From the NCBI GenBank assembly GCA_020024645.1, contig JAHHTN010000028.1, positions 1-23,077 on the forward strand: DNA of 23,077 bases, read 5' to 3'. The DNA comes from Faecalimonas sp. GTDB taxonomy: Bacteria; Bacillota; Clostridia; Lachnospirales; Lachnospiraceae. A program made the position numbers and the translations under genes. The notes below the pieces were generated by a model. That model was given only the letters and a program-made list of their open reading frames with translations, ran no database searches and was not told the origin of the DNA. Positions 1 through 10,000 of the stretch are shown piece after piece (the first letter of the stretch is position 1; the number at the start of each line of letters is the position of its first letter).

Positions 1-47
1 CCTACTTAAGTATATCTCTTTTGTGCTATAGTGTCAATTTATAATCA

Positions 48-731
48 CTAATTCTTGAAATTGATAACGAACTTTTCAATTAAATTTTCTTTAATAATCC
101 AATTGATAATATTTTCATTAACATCAGTAGCCCTAGCTTTTCCACTCGTTACTTTTACAAGAAAATCTTTTATCTCGTCACTAAGGTTTAAGTTATGTTC
201 TAACTGATTGACTTGGTCTATTCCATCTTTTAATAATTCTAATCTTGTATGAATACCATCATCTTTCAATAGTAATCCAGCCCATTCGCTTCCATTGTTG
301 ATATTTGTTCGGATGGTATCAATTTTGTTTTTATCTGAAACAAGACTACCTATTGATGATAATTTCCCAGACAACCCCATTGTTTTTGTTTTGTGAAACG
401 CCTTCCATTCCTTTGATAACGCTGGATTCACCTTTTTTGTAATATGTTGTTTTACTTCGTTCAACGCCGATTCATCTACCACCATAGAACTTATTACATT
501 CTCTAATCCGTTTACCCCATCATTTAAGTATTGAATGGTCTCATCAGTTAATTTAAACACAAGTACGTTTTTGGCCTCTTTTATTTTTTCTACAGAGGAT
601 GTAAATGCAAGAACTAAAGAGGTGAAATCTGCATCGTTTTTTTCTCTTCTTTCAGCATCTTGCGCAGCTGATTCGATTGAATCTAATTGCTTCATACTCT
701 TAATTTCCTGTTTAATATCATCAATTAGCAT
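48..731 (-). CDS. Unrecognised 227-aa helical protein, last gene of the helicase operon
   Basis: I do not recognise a family. The protein is hydrophilic, rich in Lys, Glu, Asp and Asn, without signal peptide or membrane segment, and is likely mostly helical. The first 45 residues are highly charged and look coiled-coil-like. Its ATG directly abuts the TAA of the ATPase gene (TAAATG). The ribosome binding site is nearly ideal: AGGAGGTGA six bases before the ATG, inside the end of the ATPase gene, suggesting it is made at least as strongly as its partner. Position after the DpdH-like ATPase makes an accessory subunit of that ATPase the simplest idea; a DpdI-like role is possible but I see no motif to support it. 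No terminator follows in the remaining 47 bases. Confidence 0.8.
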   Translation of the reverse strand: MLIDDIKQEIKSMKQLDSIESAAQDAERREKNDADFTSLVLAFTSSVEKIKEAKNVLVFKLTDETIQYLNDGVNGLENVISSMVVDESALNEVKQHITKKVNPALSKEWKAFHKTKTMGLSGKLSSIGSLVSDKNKIDTIRTNINNGSEWAGLLLKDDGIHTRLELLKDGIDQVNQLEHNLNLSDEIKDFLVKVTSGKARATDVNENIINWIIKENLIEKFVINFKN

Positions 732-3700
732 TTATTTCACCTCCTCAATTATTTTTTTGCATTCCTGCAGATTTTCTTTATCAGTATTATATTGATCTGT
801 ATTATTTTCACCACCAGCTGAAATAACTTTGTTCATTCTATTTGCAACTTCCTGTTTAGCTATAGCCAAATCACTATTAGTCAAAGTAAGTAATTTTGCA
901 AAGTCACTTAATGCAAATACTGGATCTTTACTAAATTTCAATAACAATTCCTGTGTGTCATTAGTTTCTTTTATCTGATTAGCTGTTTTGATAGCAGACA
1001 CTATTGCTCCTGCATTTTTATTACAACTGTTAATTAAAGAAACATCATAATGTATTGCCACGCTTATATGACTAATCTGAGCTTGATTATAAAACTTTTT
1101 AACTGATGCAATAATTTCTTTGATATCTTCTTCCTCATCGATATCATCTAAGTCAACCACTTTCCCTAATACATCAATAACATCGTTTAAAGCGGTCTTT
1201 TCCTCAGATATAACAGTATCAATTCTTTCAATGATATATTTCAAATATTCGCTCATGAGACGCCTTTTTCTCACAGGATCTTCTAACTGTAAATCATCAA
1301 TGCCATACTTTAAACCTGTATTGATAACTTTTCTTACAGCTTTATTAAATGAAATGTAATCAAACTCATAATTCGTAGATGTAACTGCAGTACCTTGTGG
1401 TAGATTATAATACTGTAACACACAATTTCTTGCATCAGTACCATCCGAACCATTCATTTTCTTTAAAAGATCATTCCAATTTTTTGTATGACCATTACTA
1501 GAATTATCTGCCTCTTTCTTTTTCAAAAGCATTTCAACATTAAAGTTTTGTGGCTTTTGAAAACTCTTACATTGCCCATTAAAAATCAACCGATAGAACT
1601 CTGCAGCTGTTGCAAATGAAAAATAGTCTATTTCTGTTTCTTCATATCTCATAATTGATTTTACAATTATAGGTTTAATACTCTCTGTCCATTTTTGCAC
1701 TCTAAACAAATAATCTGTAGAGCCTTCAAAGTTCCATGATTTTCCACCAACTTCACTCCAACGCACAAATGCTTCTATGATTTTTCTAGATTCTATGGAT
1801 GCGGGCAAAACAACAACCGAATCACTCTTCATTGTTTGTCGTTCAAATGAAACTAAAAACTTGTTACTTGTATCTCTAACTCTAACCATTGCATCAATAG
1901 GAACCCCTTCTGACGCCCAGTCTATTACTGCATATAAATATGCATTCATATTCTTTCTGGCTTCATTTAAAGCTCTTACATTTGCTGTAGTCTGTCCTAT
2001 ATTTAATTTATAGTCTACATTCTCTATCCATTTATCTACTTCTTTTAAAGCAATGGCCACCTGCTCATTTTCTTTAACTATCTGTACAGCTGGATCTGGT
2101 GTAACTGGCTTTGGAGGATCAATTTGTGTAGGATCTTCAGCTTCGCCCGTTGGCGTTTCAACCTGTTTTCCGTCAAGTAATGGTAATCCCAATTGTTCAT
2201 AAACACAATCTGCTATTCCACCAATATATCTAACTCCATCTTTAGAATATACATTATTAGTACCATCACCCCATATATACATAAACTGTGTTAATCTGAT
2301 TTTTGTGTTATCATCAAGATCATTTCGATTGTATATTGTATTTTGCAATGTGGTATCCATTCCCTCAAGAGATGATCTTCTTTTTGGATAATCTTGTAAA
2401 TCCTCTAACGCATTTTTGATATATGGTTCCAAAATATCTCTCATCAATGCTCGTGGATGTCGCATATTTGTATCTTGTTTTTTATACAAAAAGGTAATTG
2501 CTCTTGATGAAAAAGGGAATAGATTTATCTGAGAATTACCTAATTTGAATTCATCCCAACCCTTGCCAATAGTTACCTCATGCACTGGATAAAAGTCTGG
2601 ATCAGCTTTATTATCTAACCACTTTTCAATAGCATCTTCAGACAATGATACGGTATTCAAGTACCTTGCAAAAAATTCAATTAGTCCATTTACATCATTA
2701 TTAAACATATCATCTGATACGTTAATAAAATTTTCTATTCTACCTTTAGTATTTACACGAAATTTATCAACATAGTAACCGTCTGTCGATCCTACTATAG
2801 AATTAATCCTACATAGATTTCTATCAGTATATCCACTTTTATTAGTTAATAACGCATCTAACAACGAATCATCAACTCCAGACGCTGCTGTAATATCCTC
2901 AATTAAAATAGTTAATGTTTTTCCTTGTTTATATAGTTCTTGTCGTATTTCTTGTATTACAAGCCCTAAATCTCCTGGTTCCAGTCCAGCACATCTCTGA
3001 ATCACTTTTTCTACAAATAAATTTATATAATCTACTATTTTTTTTACAAAAGCGTCATTATCAATAAGTTTATTTGCAATTTTTCTAGCTTTTTCATCTG
3101 CGCCAGAATTCAATAATTCATTAAAAAAATCTGAGTCAAGTTCAAAATCTGTAGTTATGAACTCTGCTGCCTTATCATTAACCTCTGTAGTCTTATTTTC
3201 TGCAAATTTACAATATATTCTTTCGATAGGTCCATCTTCCAACATCAACTTTTCTTTAAATAAAGAATTTTGAAGAAGTGCTACTAAATGCTGACGGTTT
3301 ACACGATTTATCATTCGTTCAGTATCTTCGCCAGCTTTTCCATCATCACTCTCAATTAGGTTTACAAATGTGTAGTAAATTGTATTTTTTAATTCTATTT
3401 CAGGCATGGTTGTTGATGCAGATGCCAATTTTTTGTAAAGATCTTTATTTGGCATATTTTGGACCTCTGGCATTTCTATCAACTGTTTTATCGTTCCTTT
3501 TAATGTATTATCTGCTCTTCGAATAGGTAGTACCACCTCGTTTTCACTCTTGCGAAGTTCTAACATGGTATAAAACCATCGAATTAAATGAGACTTTCCA
3601 GCACCACTTGCTCCCTTTACTAAAACAAATTGGTCTTCTTCACTTGAAGAAAAGAATTTGTCAAAAACTTCTTCCTCAGTCATCGGATGTTTTTTATCTT

Positions 3701-3839
3701 GTGGAGTTACATCTGCATGAGACGTTACATATAAATTTTTCATTGGTACATGTGTAGCCAAAAAGTCACCTTGTGTATTATTGATTACGTCAGGGCGAAA
3801 AACATTTTTATATCGTTGTTTTGCTATTTCAATATTCAT
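732..3839 (-). CDS. Large P-loop ATPase, DpdH-like (1035 aa)
   Basis: Walker A GASGAGKS is at residues 76-83, preceded by a hydrophobic strand (FVLVK), and an acidic Walker B-type strand ILIEDI is at 311-316. GSTDGYY at 350-356 is in the place of a sensor 1. This is an AAA+/STAND-like ATP-binding core in the N-terminal third; the remaining 600 residues are helical and unassigned, with a Pro-rich linker near residues 575-590. Length and the 'GKSHLIRW' context agree with my memory of DpdH, an ATPase needed for restriction in Dpd systems. The gene overlaps the upstream gene by one base (TAATG) with AAGGGGG eight bases upstream. Cytoplasmic, probably a motor or switch acting with the helicases. 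Family call is moderate; ATP binding is firm. Confidence 0.82.
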   Translation of the reverse strand: MNIEIAKQRYKNVFRPDVINNTQGDFLATHVPMKNLYVTSHADVTPQDKKHPMTEEEVFDKFFSSSEEDQFVLVKGASGAGKSHLIRWFYTMLELRKSENEVVLPIRRADNTLKGTIKQLIEMPEVQNMPNKDLYKKLASASTTMPEIELKNTIYYTFVNLIESDDGKAGEDTERMINRVNRQHLVALLQNSLFKEKLMLEDGPIERIYCKFAENKTTEVNDKAAEFITTDFELDSDFFNELLNSGADEKARKIANKLIDNDAFVKKIVDYINLFVEKVIQRCAGLEPGDLGLVIQEIRQELYKQGKTLTILIEDITAASGVDDSLLDALLTNKSGYTDRNLCRINSIVGSTDGYYVDKFRVNTKGRIENFINVSDDMFNNDVNGLIEFFARYLNTVSLSEDAIEKWLDNKADPDFYPVHEVTIGKGWDEFKLGNSQINLFPFSSRAITFLYKKQDTNMRHPRALMRDILEPYIKNALEDLQDYPKRRSSLEGMDTTLQNTIYNRNDLDDNTKIRLTQFMYIWGDGTNNVYSKDGVRYIGGIADCVYEQLGLPLLDGKQVETPTGEAEDPTQIDPPKPVTPDPAVQIVKENEQVAIALKEVDKWIENVDYKLNIGQTTANVRALNEARKNMNAYLYAVIDWASEGVPIDAMVRVRDTSNKFLVSFERQTMKSDSVVVLPASIESRKIIEAFVRWSEVGGKSWNFEGSTDYLFRVQKWTESIKPIIVKSIMRYEETEIDYFSFATAAEFYRLIFNGQCKSFQKPQNFNVEMLLKKKEADNSSNGHTKNWNDLLKKMNGSDGTDARNCVLQYYNLPQGTAVTSTNYEFDYISFNKAVRKVINTGLKYGIDDLQLEDPVRKRRLMSEYLKYIIERIDTVISEEKTALNDVIDVLGKVVDLDDIDEEEDIKEIIASVKKFYNQAQISHISVAIHYDVSLINSCNKNAGAIVSAIKTANQIKETNDTQELLLKFSKDPVFALSDFAKLLTLTNSDLAIAKQEVANRMNKVISAGGENNTDQYNTDKENLQECKKIIEEVK

Positions 3840-4627
3840 TATTTAACCCCCTTATAAATAATTGCACCAATAGGGTCGTTGAACGATTCATTCGACGGAT
3901 ACAGAATCCATTTGCTCCCTTTATCGGAAACATACTTTAAAGATATTTCGCCATTTTCGTGCAGTTGTCTTAACGCACTAGATAGCGCAATATTTAAATT
4001 TTTCTCACTTTTAGGATTACCTGACAGTATTTTTCCATATTGGTTAAATCTTGTCATAAAATCATCAATTTGATATTCTTTCTTCTTTTCTAACTCCATA
4101 AGTTTTATTACATCTTTAACAAAAATATAAGCATTTGGAAGAAAAACAAAACCATTCATATACCCAAACCCCAAAAACTGCGCCCAAAATCTCCATCCTC
4201 TGGCCATTGGTGCAGTAATCTGTTGATTGGATTTTTCTGATAAATAATTAAGCATTTCATTGTCTGAAATCGAACTATATTTATAAATTTTCTCATCTAA
4301 ATTCACAATCGCATTTGTACATTTATAAAACTGTTCTTCTTCATAATTATCCAGCTTTGAAATTATATACATTCTTAAATCTTCTATTGTTTTTAATTCC
4401 TCTTTTGGAACAATAGCCGTTACATAATTATCCTGTACATCAACTAATTTTAATTCAGTTGCTGTTTTTAATATTGTAGAAAAATAAGAAGTTCCTTCAT
4501 ATATTTCTTTTGGTTCCATTAACTCTTGTAAATCTGATCGAGAAATATTTTTTTTGGATGTTACAATTCTATACAATGCAAAAACCCTTGCAGGTATTGC
4601 TTCTGTAACCATTTTCCCAGTAAACAT
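3839..4627 (-). CDS. Winged-helix-like protein, DpdG-like (262 aa)
   Basis: The N-terminal 75 residues look like a winged helix (helix-rich segment with SRSDLQELM, then a beta-like VDVQDNYVTAIV). A strikingly aromatic motif, RGWRFWAQFLGFG, lies at residues 143-155 and is the feature I associate with DpdG proteins. There is no catalytic motif, signal peptide or membrane segment. The start is supported by AGGAGG six bases before the ATG. It follows the RecQ-like gene by 9 bases and overlaps the ATPase gene by one base, so it is probably translated together with the ATPase and may link it to DNA or to the helicase. Function beyond a structural or DNA-binding role cannot be read from the sequence. 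Confidence 0.75.
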   Translation of the reverse strand: MFTGKMVTEAIPARVFALYRIVTSKKNISRSDLQELMEPKEIYEGTSYFSTILKTATELKLVDVQDNYVTAIVPKEELKTIEDLRMYIISKLDNYEEEQFYKCTNAIVNLDEKIYKYSSISDNEMLNYLSEKSNQQITAPMARGWRFWAQFLGFGYMNGFVFLPNAYIFVKDVIKLMELEKKKEYQIDDFMTRFNQYGKILSGNPKSEKNLNIALSSALRQLHENGEISLKYVSDKGSKWILYPSNESFNDPIGAIIYKGVK

Positions 4628-4636
4628 TTTTTCCTC

Positions 4637-7060
4637 CTATCTGATTACAGTTCCATCAATTTGATCTGTAATCATTTTTCCTGTATTGTTCGACACACAA
4701 AAATCATGTTTAGAAACATGTATCACATATCTTTTTTTATTTAAATACTTATAAATAGTTTGATACTCTGTTTTAGCTTGATCTTTATCGTCATCATATA
4801 TTGCCATTACTAATCCCGAAATATAAAACCCATTATCATGAACTTGAAGGGCTCTCAATTCTTGAAAATTCATATAGTTAATTCCAACAATATTTGATTC
4901 ACTGATATTGTCTAGCGAACTACTTACCACTACATTAGGTTTATATTTCTGTATTAATTCACTCGGATCTTCTTCTGTGATAATCAAAGCTTCATTTGTA
5001 TTTGCAAAAAAATCAACCATTTCATCCGTTAATTTCTTCTCAGGCCCTTTCACATCAACAACTAATGGAAAACGATTGCTTTCTGTAATTATCATATTTT
5101 CATGACAATTACAGCCTGGACAACATTCAGATACTAAAGGATATGTTTCAAAAAACATTTCTGACCAACATAATCGATCAGATTTATCAATTGCATTCTT
5201 TATTGTAAAAAATGCATTTTGAGATTTCATAGATTCTTCATCTCTTATTTTTTCAAAAACTGCTTTAGCTTCACTTGTTTCTTGTGTAATAACATCATTT
5301 AATACCTTCACAGTGAAAATATATCTATTTTCAGCATCCAAATCTAACCCTGTTATTTTGATTTGTTTTTTTCTATTTAACAGAAGTAATACATTGATAT
5401 TCCACTTCTCATCGGTATCATTACCTTCTTCAAAATAATTTATTTTATTATAATTAGGCTTTGTAGAAGCCATAATTGCAATATTACCACCTTGCCACTG
5501 ATTGTTTGGGTTTCGATACATACTCCACCATCGTCCCCAAAACTTATCAGTTGTAAGGACTTTGCTCACATGATTAAAGGCTCTTGAAATATCGTCTTCA
5601 TCAATACACATGGCACTAATACAAGGAAGACCGTCTCTTCCGCCTCTTCCCAATTCCTGATAATATGTGTCTGGGCTTTCTGGCATATAAAGGTGTACTA
5701 CACTTCTAACATCTGGCTTATCTACACCCACGCCAAACGCAGATGTCGCTATCATTAAATCAAATTTATTGTTTACCCAATTATCAATTAAATCTCTTCT
5801 TTCGTTTGCCTTTGTGTCACCTGTAAAAGTGTTAATATTAGAAAATCCTTTATTTTCCAGATAATCTTTCCATTTATCTGCTTCATATGGAGCATTAACA
5901 TATAAAATCATTGGATGTGGAAGCATATTTACCATATCTAAAACTTTTTTTCGTTTATCAGAATAGTTTTTTGCTTTACTATATATAAAACGTGGTTCTT
6001 TTCTCAATGAATCACATCTTATTTCTAGCCAATCATTATTTATTGCAAAAAGATGTTTTAGTGATAATACCGTTTCATCGCGATATGTTGCTGATAACAA
6101 ATATGTCCTCAACTCGGGATTAACTTTTAATAACTCATTTCTCCATGGACTTATGCACTGATAATCAACCCTGAAAAAGTCCCCCCATGCTACTACTATA
6201 TGAGCTTCATCAATAATAATATTTTTGAGGTATCTGTCCATATTTGCTTTTGAAATTAATTCACTAAATTGCTCGTTCTTTATCAATGCTTCTGGAGATA
6301 TGAAGAGTAATCTTACTGTTCTTTGTTCTATAGCTGTTTTTATTTCTTTAAAATTTTTTGTCCCACTATAATAACAGTAAATTTCTCCTTCCTTATAACA
6401 CTTAATATTTGTTCGTGCTGCTCTTTCCTGATCTATTGCCAAAGAAACAGTTGGAACAATTACAACCGATAAGCCATTTTTTTCATATCCTAGAACTTGA
6501 GTTACTAGGCTTTTTCCTCCACCTGTTGGCATCGAAATTAATGATGTGAATCCCCTCGGCGTATTAAGTGCTCCATATACACACAATTTTTGTTCAAATG
6601 ATTTAAAACTTTTAAATCCTGTTGTCTCTTCTATAAATAAATTTGCCTTAAGACTATATTTCGAATGTATTGCAGGAATATCTGTACTCGATGTAATGAA
6701 TGAGTCAGATACAAATTTCTTATGCATTATAAATTCCGGAATATCAAATACCGCATAGTATTTTCTTCCCAATGAATCATAATAGATTCCATAATCAGAT
6801 AAATTCGAAAAATTTTGTGCGTTATCAAATCTAAGTGAAACTTGATAAGTTAACATAAATCCGCGAATAGCAACTAAATAATCTGCTGTCCCACACTTTC
6901 CCTCGTTATACCTTGCGTAAGTATTCACCAAGCGATATGCCGTATTTAACAAAAACTCTTCAACTGATGTTTTGGGAGAAACATTGTCAAGCAGCTCTAG
7001 GTCATAAGGCTCATCATTTATTAATTTTTCAATTAAATCTACTATAAGTTCTTTTTTCAT
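4637..7060 (-). CDS. RecQ-like DEAH helicase with cysteine cluster, DpdF-like (807 aa)
   Basis: Superfamily 2 helicase. Counted from the ATG at 7060, Walker A MPTGGGKS is at 177-184, DEAH at 284-287, SAT at 323-325, TSAFGVGVDKPDVR near 439-452 and motif VI QELGRGGRDG at 468-477. The 'GVGVDKPDVR...YYQELGRGGRDG' stretch is of RecQ type. C631, C646, C647, C650 and C652 form a likely metal site, placed differently from the RecQ zinc domain, and there is no recognisable HRDC domain. An in-frame TTG at 7084 would add eight residues, but the ATG at 7060 has GGTGA at good spacing and an ATGA overlap with the upstream stop. Large N-terminal (about 155 aa) and C-terminal extensions set it apart from housekeeping RecQ. 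It probably unwinds DNA for the system's nuclease. Confidence 0.88.
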   Translation of the reverse strand: MKKELIVDLIEKLINDEPYDLELLDNVSPKTSVEEFLLNTAYRLVNTYARYNEGKCGTADYLVAIRGFMLTYQVSLRFDNAQNFSNLSDYGIYYDSLGRKYYAVFDIPEFIMHKKFVSDSFITSSTDIPAIHSKYSLKANLFIEETTGFKSFKSFEQKLCVYGALNTPRGFTSLISMPTGGGKSLVTQVLGYEKNGLSVVIVPTVSLAIDQERAARTNIKCYKEGEIYCYYSGTKNFKEIKTAIEQRTVRLLFISPEALIKNEQFSELISKANMDRYLKNIIIDEAHIVVAWGDFFRVDYQCISPWRNELLKVNPELRTYLLSATYRDETVLSLKHLFAINNDWLEIRCDSLRKEPRFIYSKAKNYSDKRKKVLDMVNMLPHPMILYVNAPYEADKWKDYLENKGFSNINTFTGDTKANERRDLIDNWVNNKFDLMIATSAFGVGVDKPDVRSVVHLYMPESPDTYYQELGRGGRDGLPCISAMCIDEDDISRAFNHVSKVLTTDKFWGRWWSMYRNPNNQWQGGNIAIMASTKPNYNKINYFEEGNDTDEKWNINVLLLLNRKKQIKITGLDLDAENRYIFTVKVLNDVITQETSEAKAVFEKIRDEESMKSQNAFFTIKNAIDKSDRLCWSEMFFETYPLVSECCPGCNCHENMIITESNRFPLVVDVKGPEKKLTDEMVDFFANTNEALIITEEDPSELIQKYKPNVVVSSSLDNISESNIVGINYMNFQELRALQVHDNGFYISGLVMAIYDDDKDQAKTEYQTIYKYLNKKRYVIHVSKHDFCVSNNTGKMITDQIDGTVIR

Positions 7061-10000
7061 TTTTTCACCAACCACATAAAGCAAGCAGATTCCAAACGAA
7101 TAATAGGCTTGGACAAGCTCTCAAGTATTACTTCATACTGTTTTCTCAGTTCTTCTATAGATTCGTTTCCTTCAGTTCCATAATATTTTTTTCTAGATTC
7201 TTTCATGGATAAAATCTGATCAATCATTTCTTTTGCGCCAAGCAAATTAGAGTCTTTTTGAAATCCTGTTCGTGCTTTTTTTCGAGCTATTTGGCTACTT
7301 TGTTCAACAAGACTTTCCCATTTTTCCTCGGAATATTGACTTCTAAACCAATCAAGATTACTTGCTCGATACCTAGAAGAAATACCTAAAAAACCATTTT
7401 CTTTTCCTCTTCTTCCCAAATGATCAATTGAATCTGAACGATTAAAATATCCCATTTGTGATAATCTTCTATGCTCAGATATTACCGTTTTATCTGGAAC
7501 TTCACTAAATGATGAAAAACCAACGGGAATAACCTGTATTGCTGATGCCAAATACTGTCTAAACATTCCAAGTGAATATAGTGACATTCCAGCATCGAGC
7601 AAAAGTCTTTCGTTAGGTTCGATTGAATAAGTATAGATAAATCCCTTCCAATTTACACTTGATTCTGCAGCCAAAGCTGTGCACATACCTTTATATGAAC
7701 CCATAGCATTTTCAACGATACAATCAAAAATCTCATCACCTGGTGCATAAAAATGAATATAATCATTTTTTATTGCCACTTGCCTGTCGAATGACCCCAT
7801 TATCATTCTATTATTATGATTTATATTCTTTTTTGATTCCTCTTCAAGACCTCTTTGCGCTTTTATGGCAATCTCATTTTGTTTTTTTGACATATAATGA
7901 TCCCAGTTTGGCGGAATCAAAAATGAATTCTGTGCAGATCTTACTGAAAAATTATGCTCATCAAATGCAACAAAACCATCATTTGCGCCATGTTCTAGTT
8001 CTCCAAATCCTGCAAGTGATGCCCAACTCATCATTGTTTCTGCAAATAATTTATTTTCATTGAATTGATAATTATGCAACAACTTTTCCAATTGCAAATA
8101 AAGCGGCCTAAATCTCATTGCAGCGGTATCAAATATTTGTTCACGCTGTACAGTTTCACGCATTTTTTCAGCTTCTTTAATTAATTCCGGAATCAAACGA
8201 TATAATCCAAATTCAAAATCAGTTTTAATAGATTCAGTTATTTTGTTATTTATATCATTCATAATGATTTCTAGACCACTCAATGATTGACAAAATACAT
8301 TTAGTCCATCATTCCAAAACTTAAAAAGTTGTTCTTCATAACTATCTACTGAATGAATAACAACAGAAGTCACAGGTTTTTTTACATTTCTTCCCATTCT
8401 ATCTAATCGGCCAATTCGTTGTTCAATAGTATTGATGTTCCATGGCAAATCTAAATGTATTACATAATCAGCAATTTGTAGGTTTCGGCCTTCACCACCT
8501 GATTTGTCGCAAATCAACATTTTACAATTTGGATCCGACTGGAATCTATATATATTAACCTCCGCCTTATCTCTATTGATTGATTCAGCAAATCCAGTAA
8601 CTTCATCTCCAAACACATCTTTAAAAACCTTATAATATGCATTAAAGGTTTCTATCTGATCTGTAAAAATAACTATTTTTTCGCCAAATAGTTCTTGATC
8701 AATGTGATTAATCAAATTGACTAATCTTGATGGGTGACTTTCAATATCATCCATTACATCTGCAATATTATTAATTGCTGTCTCTTCTTCTTCGAGCCAT
8801 CTTGAAGCTGTTTTAATTACATCTAAAGGGATTGCATATTTATCCCCTAATTCTGTAAGTCGTGCTTTATAAGCCCAAGGTGAACTGAAAAATGCTTCTA
8901 TCAGAGGTTGAATAATATCTTTTACATTAGAGTCTTCTAGATTTCCTTCTTGAGACAAAATCCACTCTTTAAGTTGACGATATGCCTCATTTTCGTAATA
9001 ATTCTTTTCTTCTGAAATTTCGTATGTAAGTTCATGAACTGCTCTTTCAGCAAATTCACCATCTTCGTTTTTAGGATACACACCTAAAACTGCTCTTCTT
9101 CCACGAATAATATTTCGTTCTAATTGGAAGTTATCACAAATATAGGAAACTATGACTTGTATATCATATATTCCAAAATCTTCTTTTGAAGTATCAACGT
9201 CAGATACTAACTCAAATAATTTTGCATCATCAATTTCGTCTGCTAAATCATTTAGATTTTCTTCAATTACTTCTAATTCATCTTGAACATCTTCATCTTC
9301 ATGCGGATTTTCTGTTTCAATTTCAGGCAACAATTCATTTTTAAAACTGTCCACCTCATCTAAAAGAGAATATGTTAATCGAGAAATTCTATTCTGTTTA
9401 CCTACCAATTCGCTAAACTTCTCAATTGACATATCATCATATTTTTCAGGAAGAATCAGTCTTAATAAATCCAAATACTCTTCTTGTCTTTGCTGAATTG
9501 GAGTTGCACTGAGTAAAATGATGTTTTCCGAATGACGACTTATTGCGTGAATAAATCCATATCTTCCTTTTCGATCTAAATAATTATGAACCTCATCAAC
9601 AATAACAAAATCCCAATCTACGACACAATCTTCTCTCGATAAGCTTTCTACTGGAAGAAGTTTAATTGAATTTCCATTTTCATCATTTCCTTCTAACAAT
9701 CCAAATTTAAATAATAATTCCGTTCTCCACTGAGCAATTAATGCTCTAGGTACTGTTATTAAAACCTGTTTTTCTGCATTATTAGACAAATAAATTTTTA
9801 AGACAGAGCAAGCTTCAATTGTTTTTCCCAAACCAACCTCATCTGCCAACATATATCTACAGCGTTCGCTTTGTAAACATTGCATTATCGTATTAAGCTG
9901 GAAGGCTTTTAAATAAATTTTACATCCCGCTAATTCTTTAAATCCTAAAATTGAATTATCTAATACATTCATGGTGTCTTTTACTATCTGACGTCCTAAA

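Noticed and set aside
4637..7060. Chromosomal recQ
   Set aside because: The protein has a 155-residue N-terminal extension, an unusual cysteine cluster and no HRDC domain, and sits inside the multi-helicase operon.
7061..7084. TTG start at 7084 for the RecQ-like helicase
   Set aside because: The ATG at 7060 has a ribosome binding site and an ATGA overlap with the upstream stop; the extra eight residues add nothing recognisable.
7743..8063. Open reading frame of 106 codons on the plus strand
   Set aside because: Antisense to the SNF2 helicase, no start signal, no domain.
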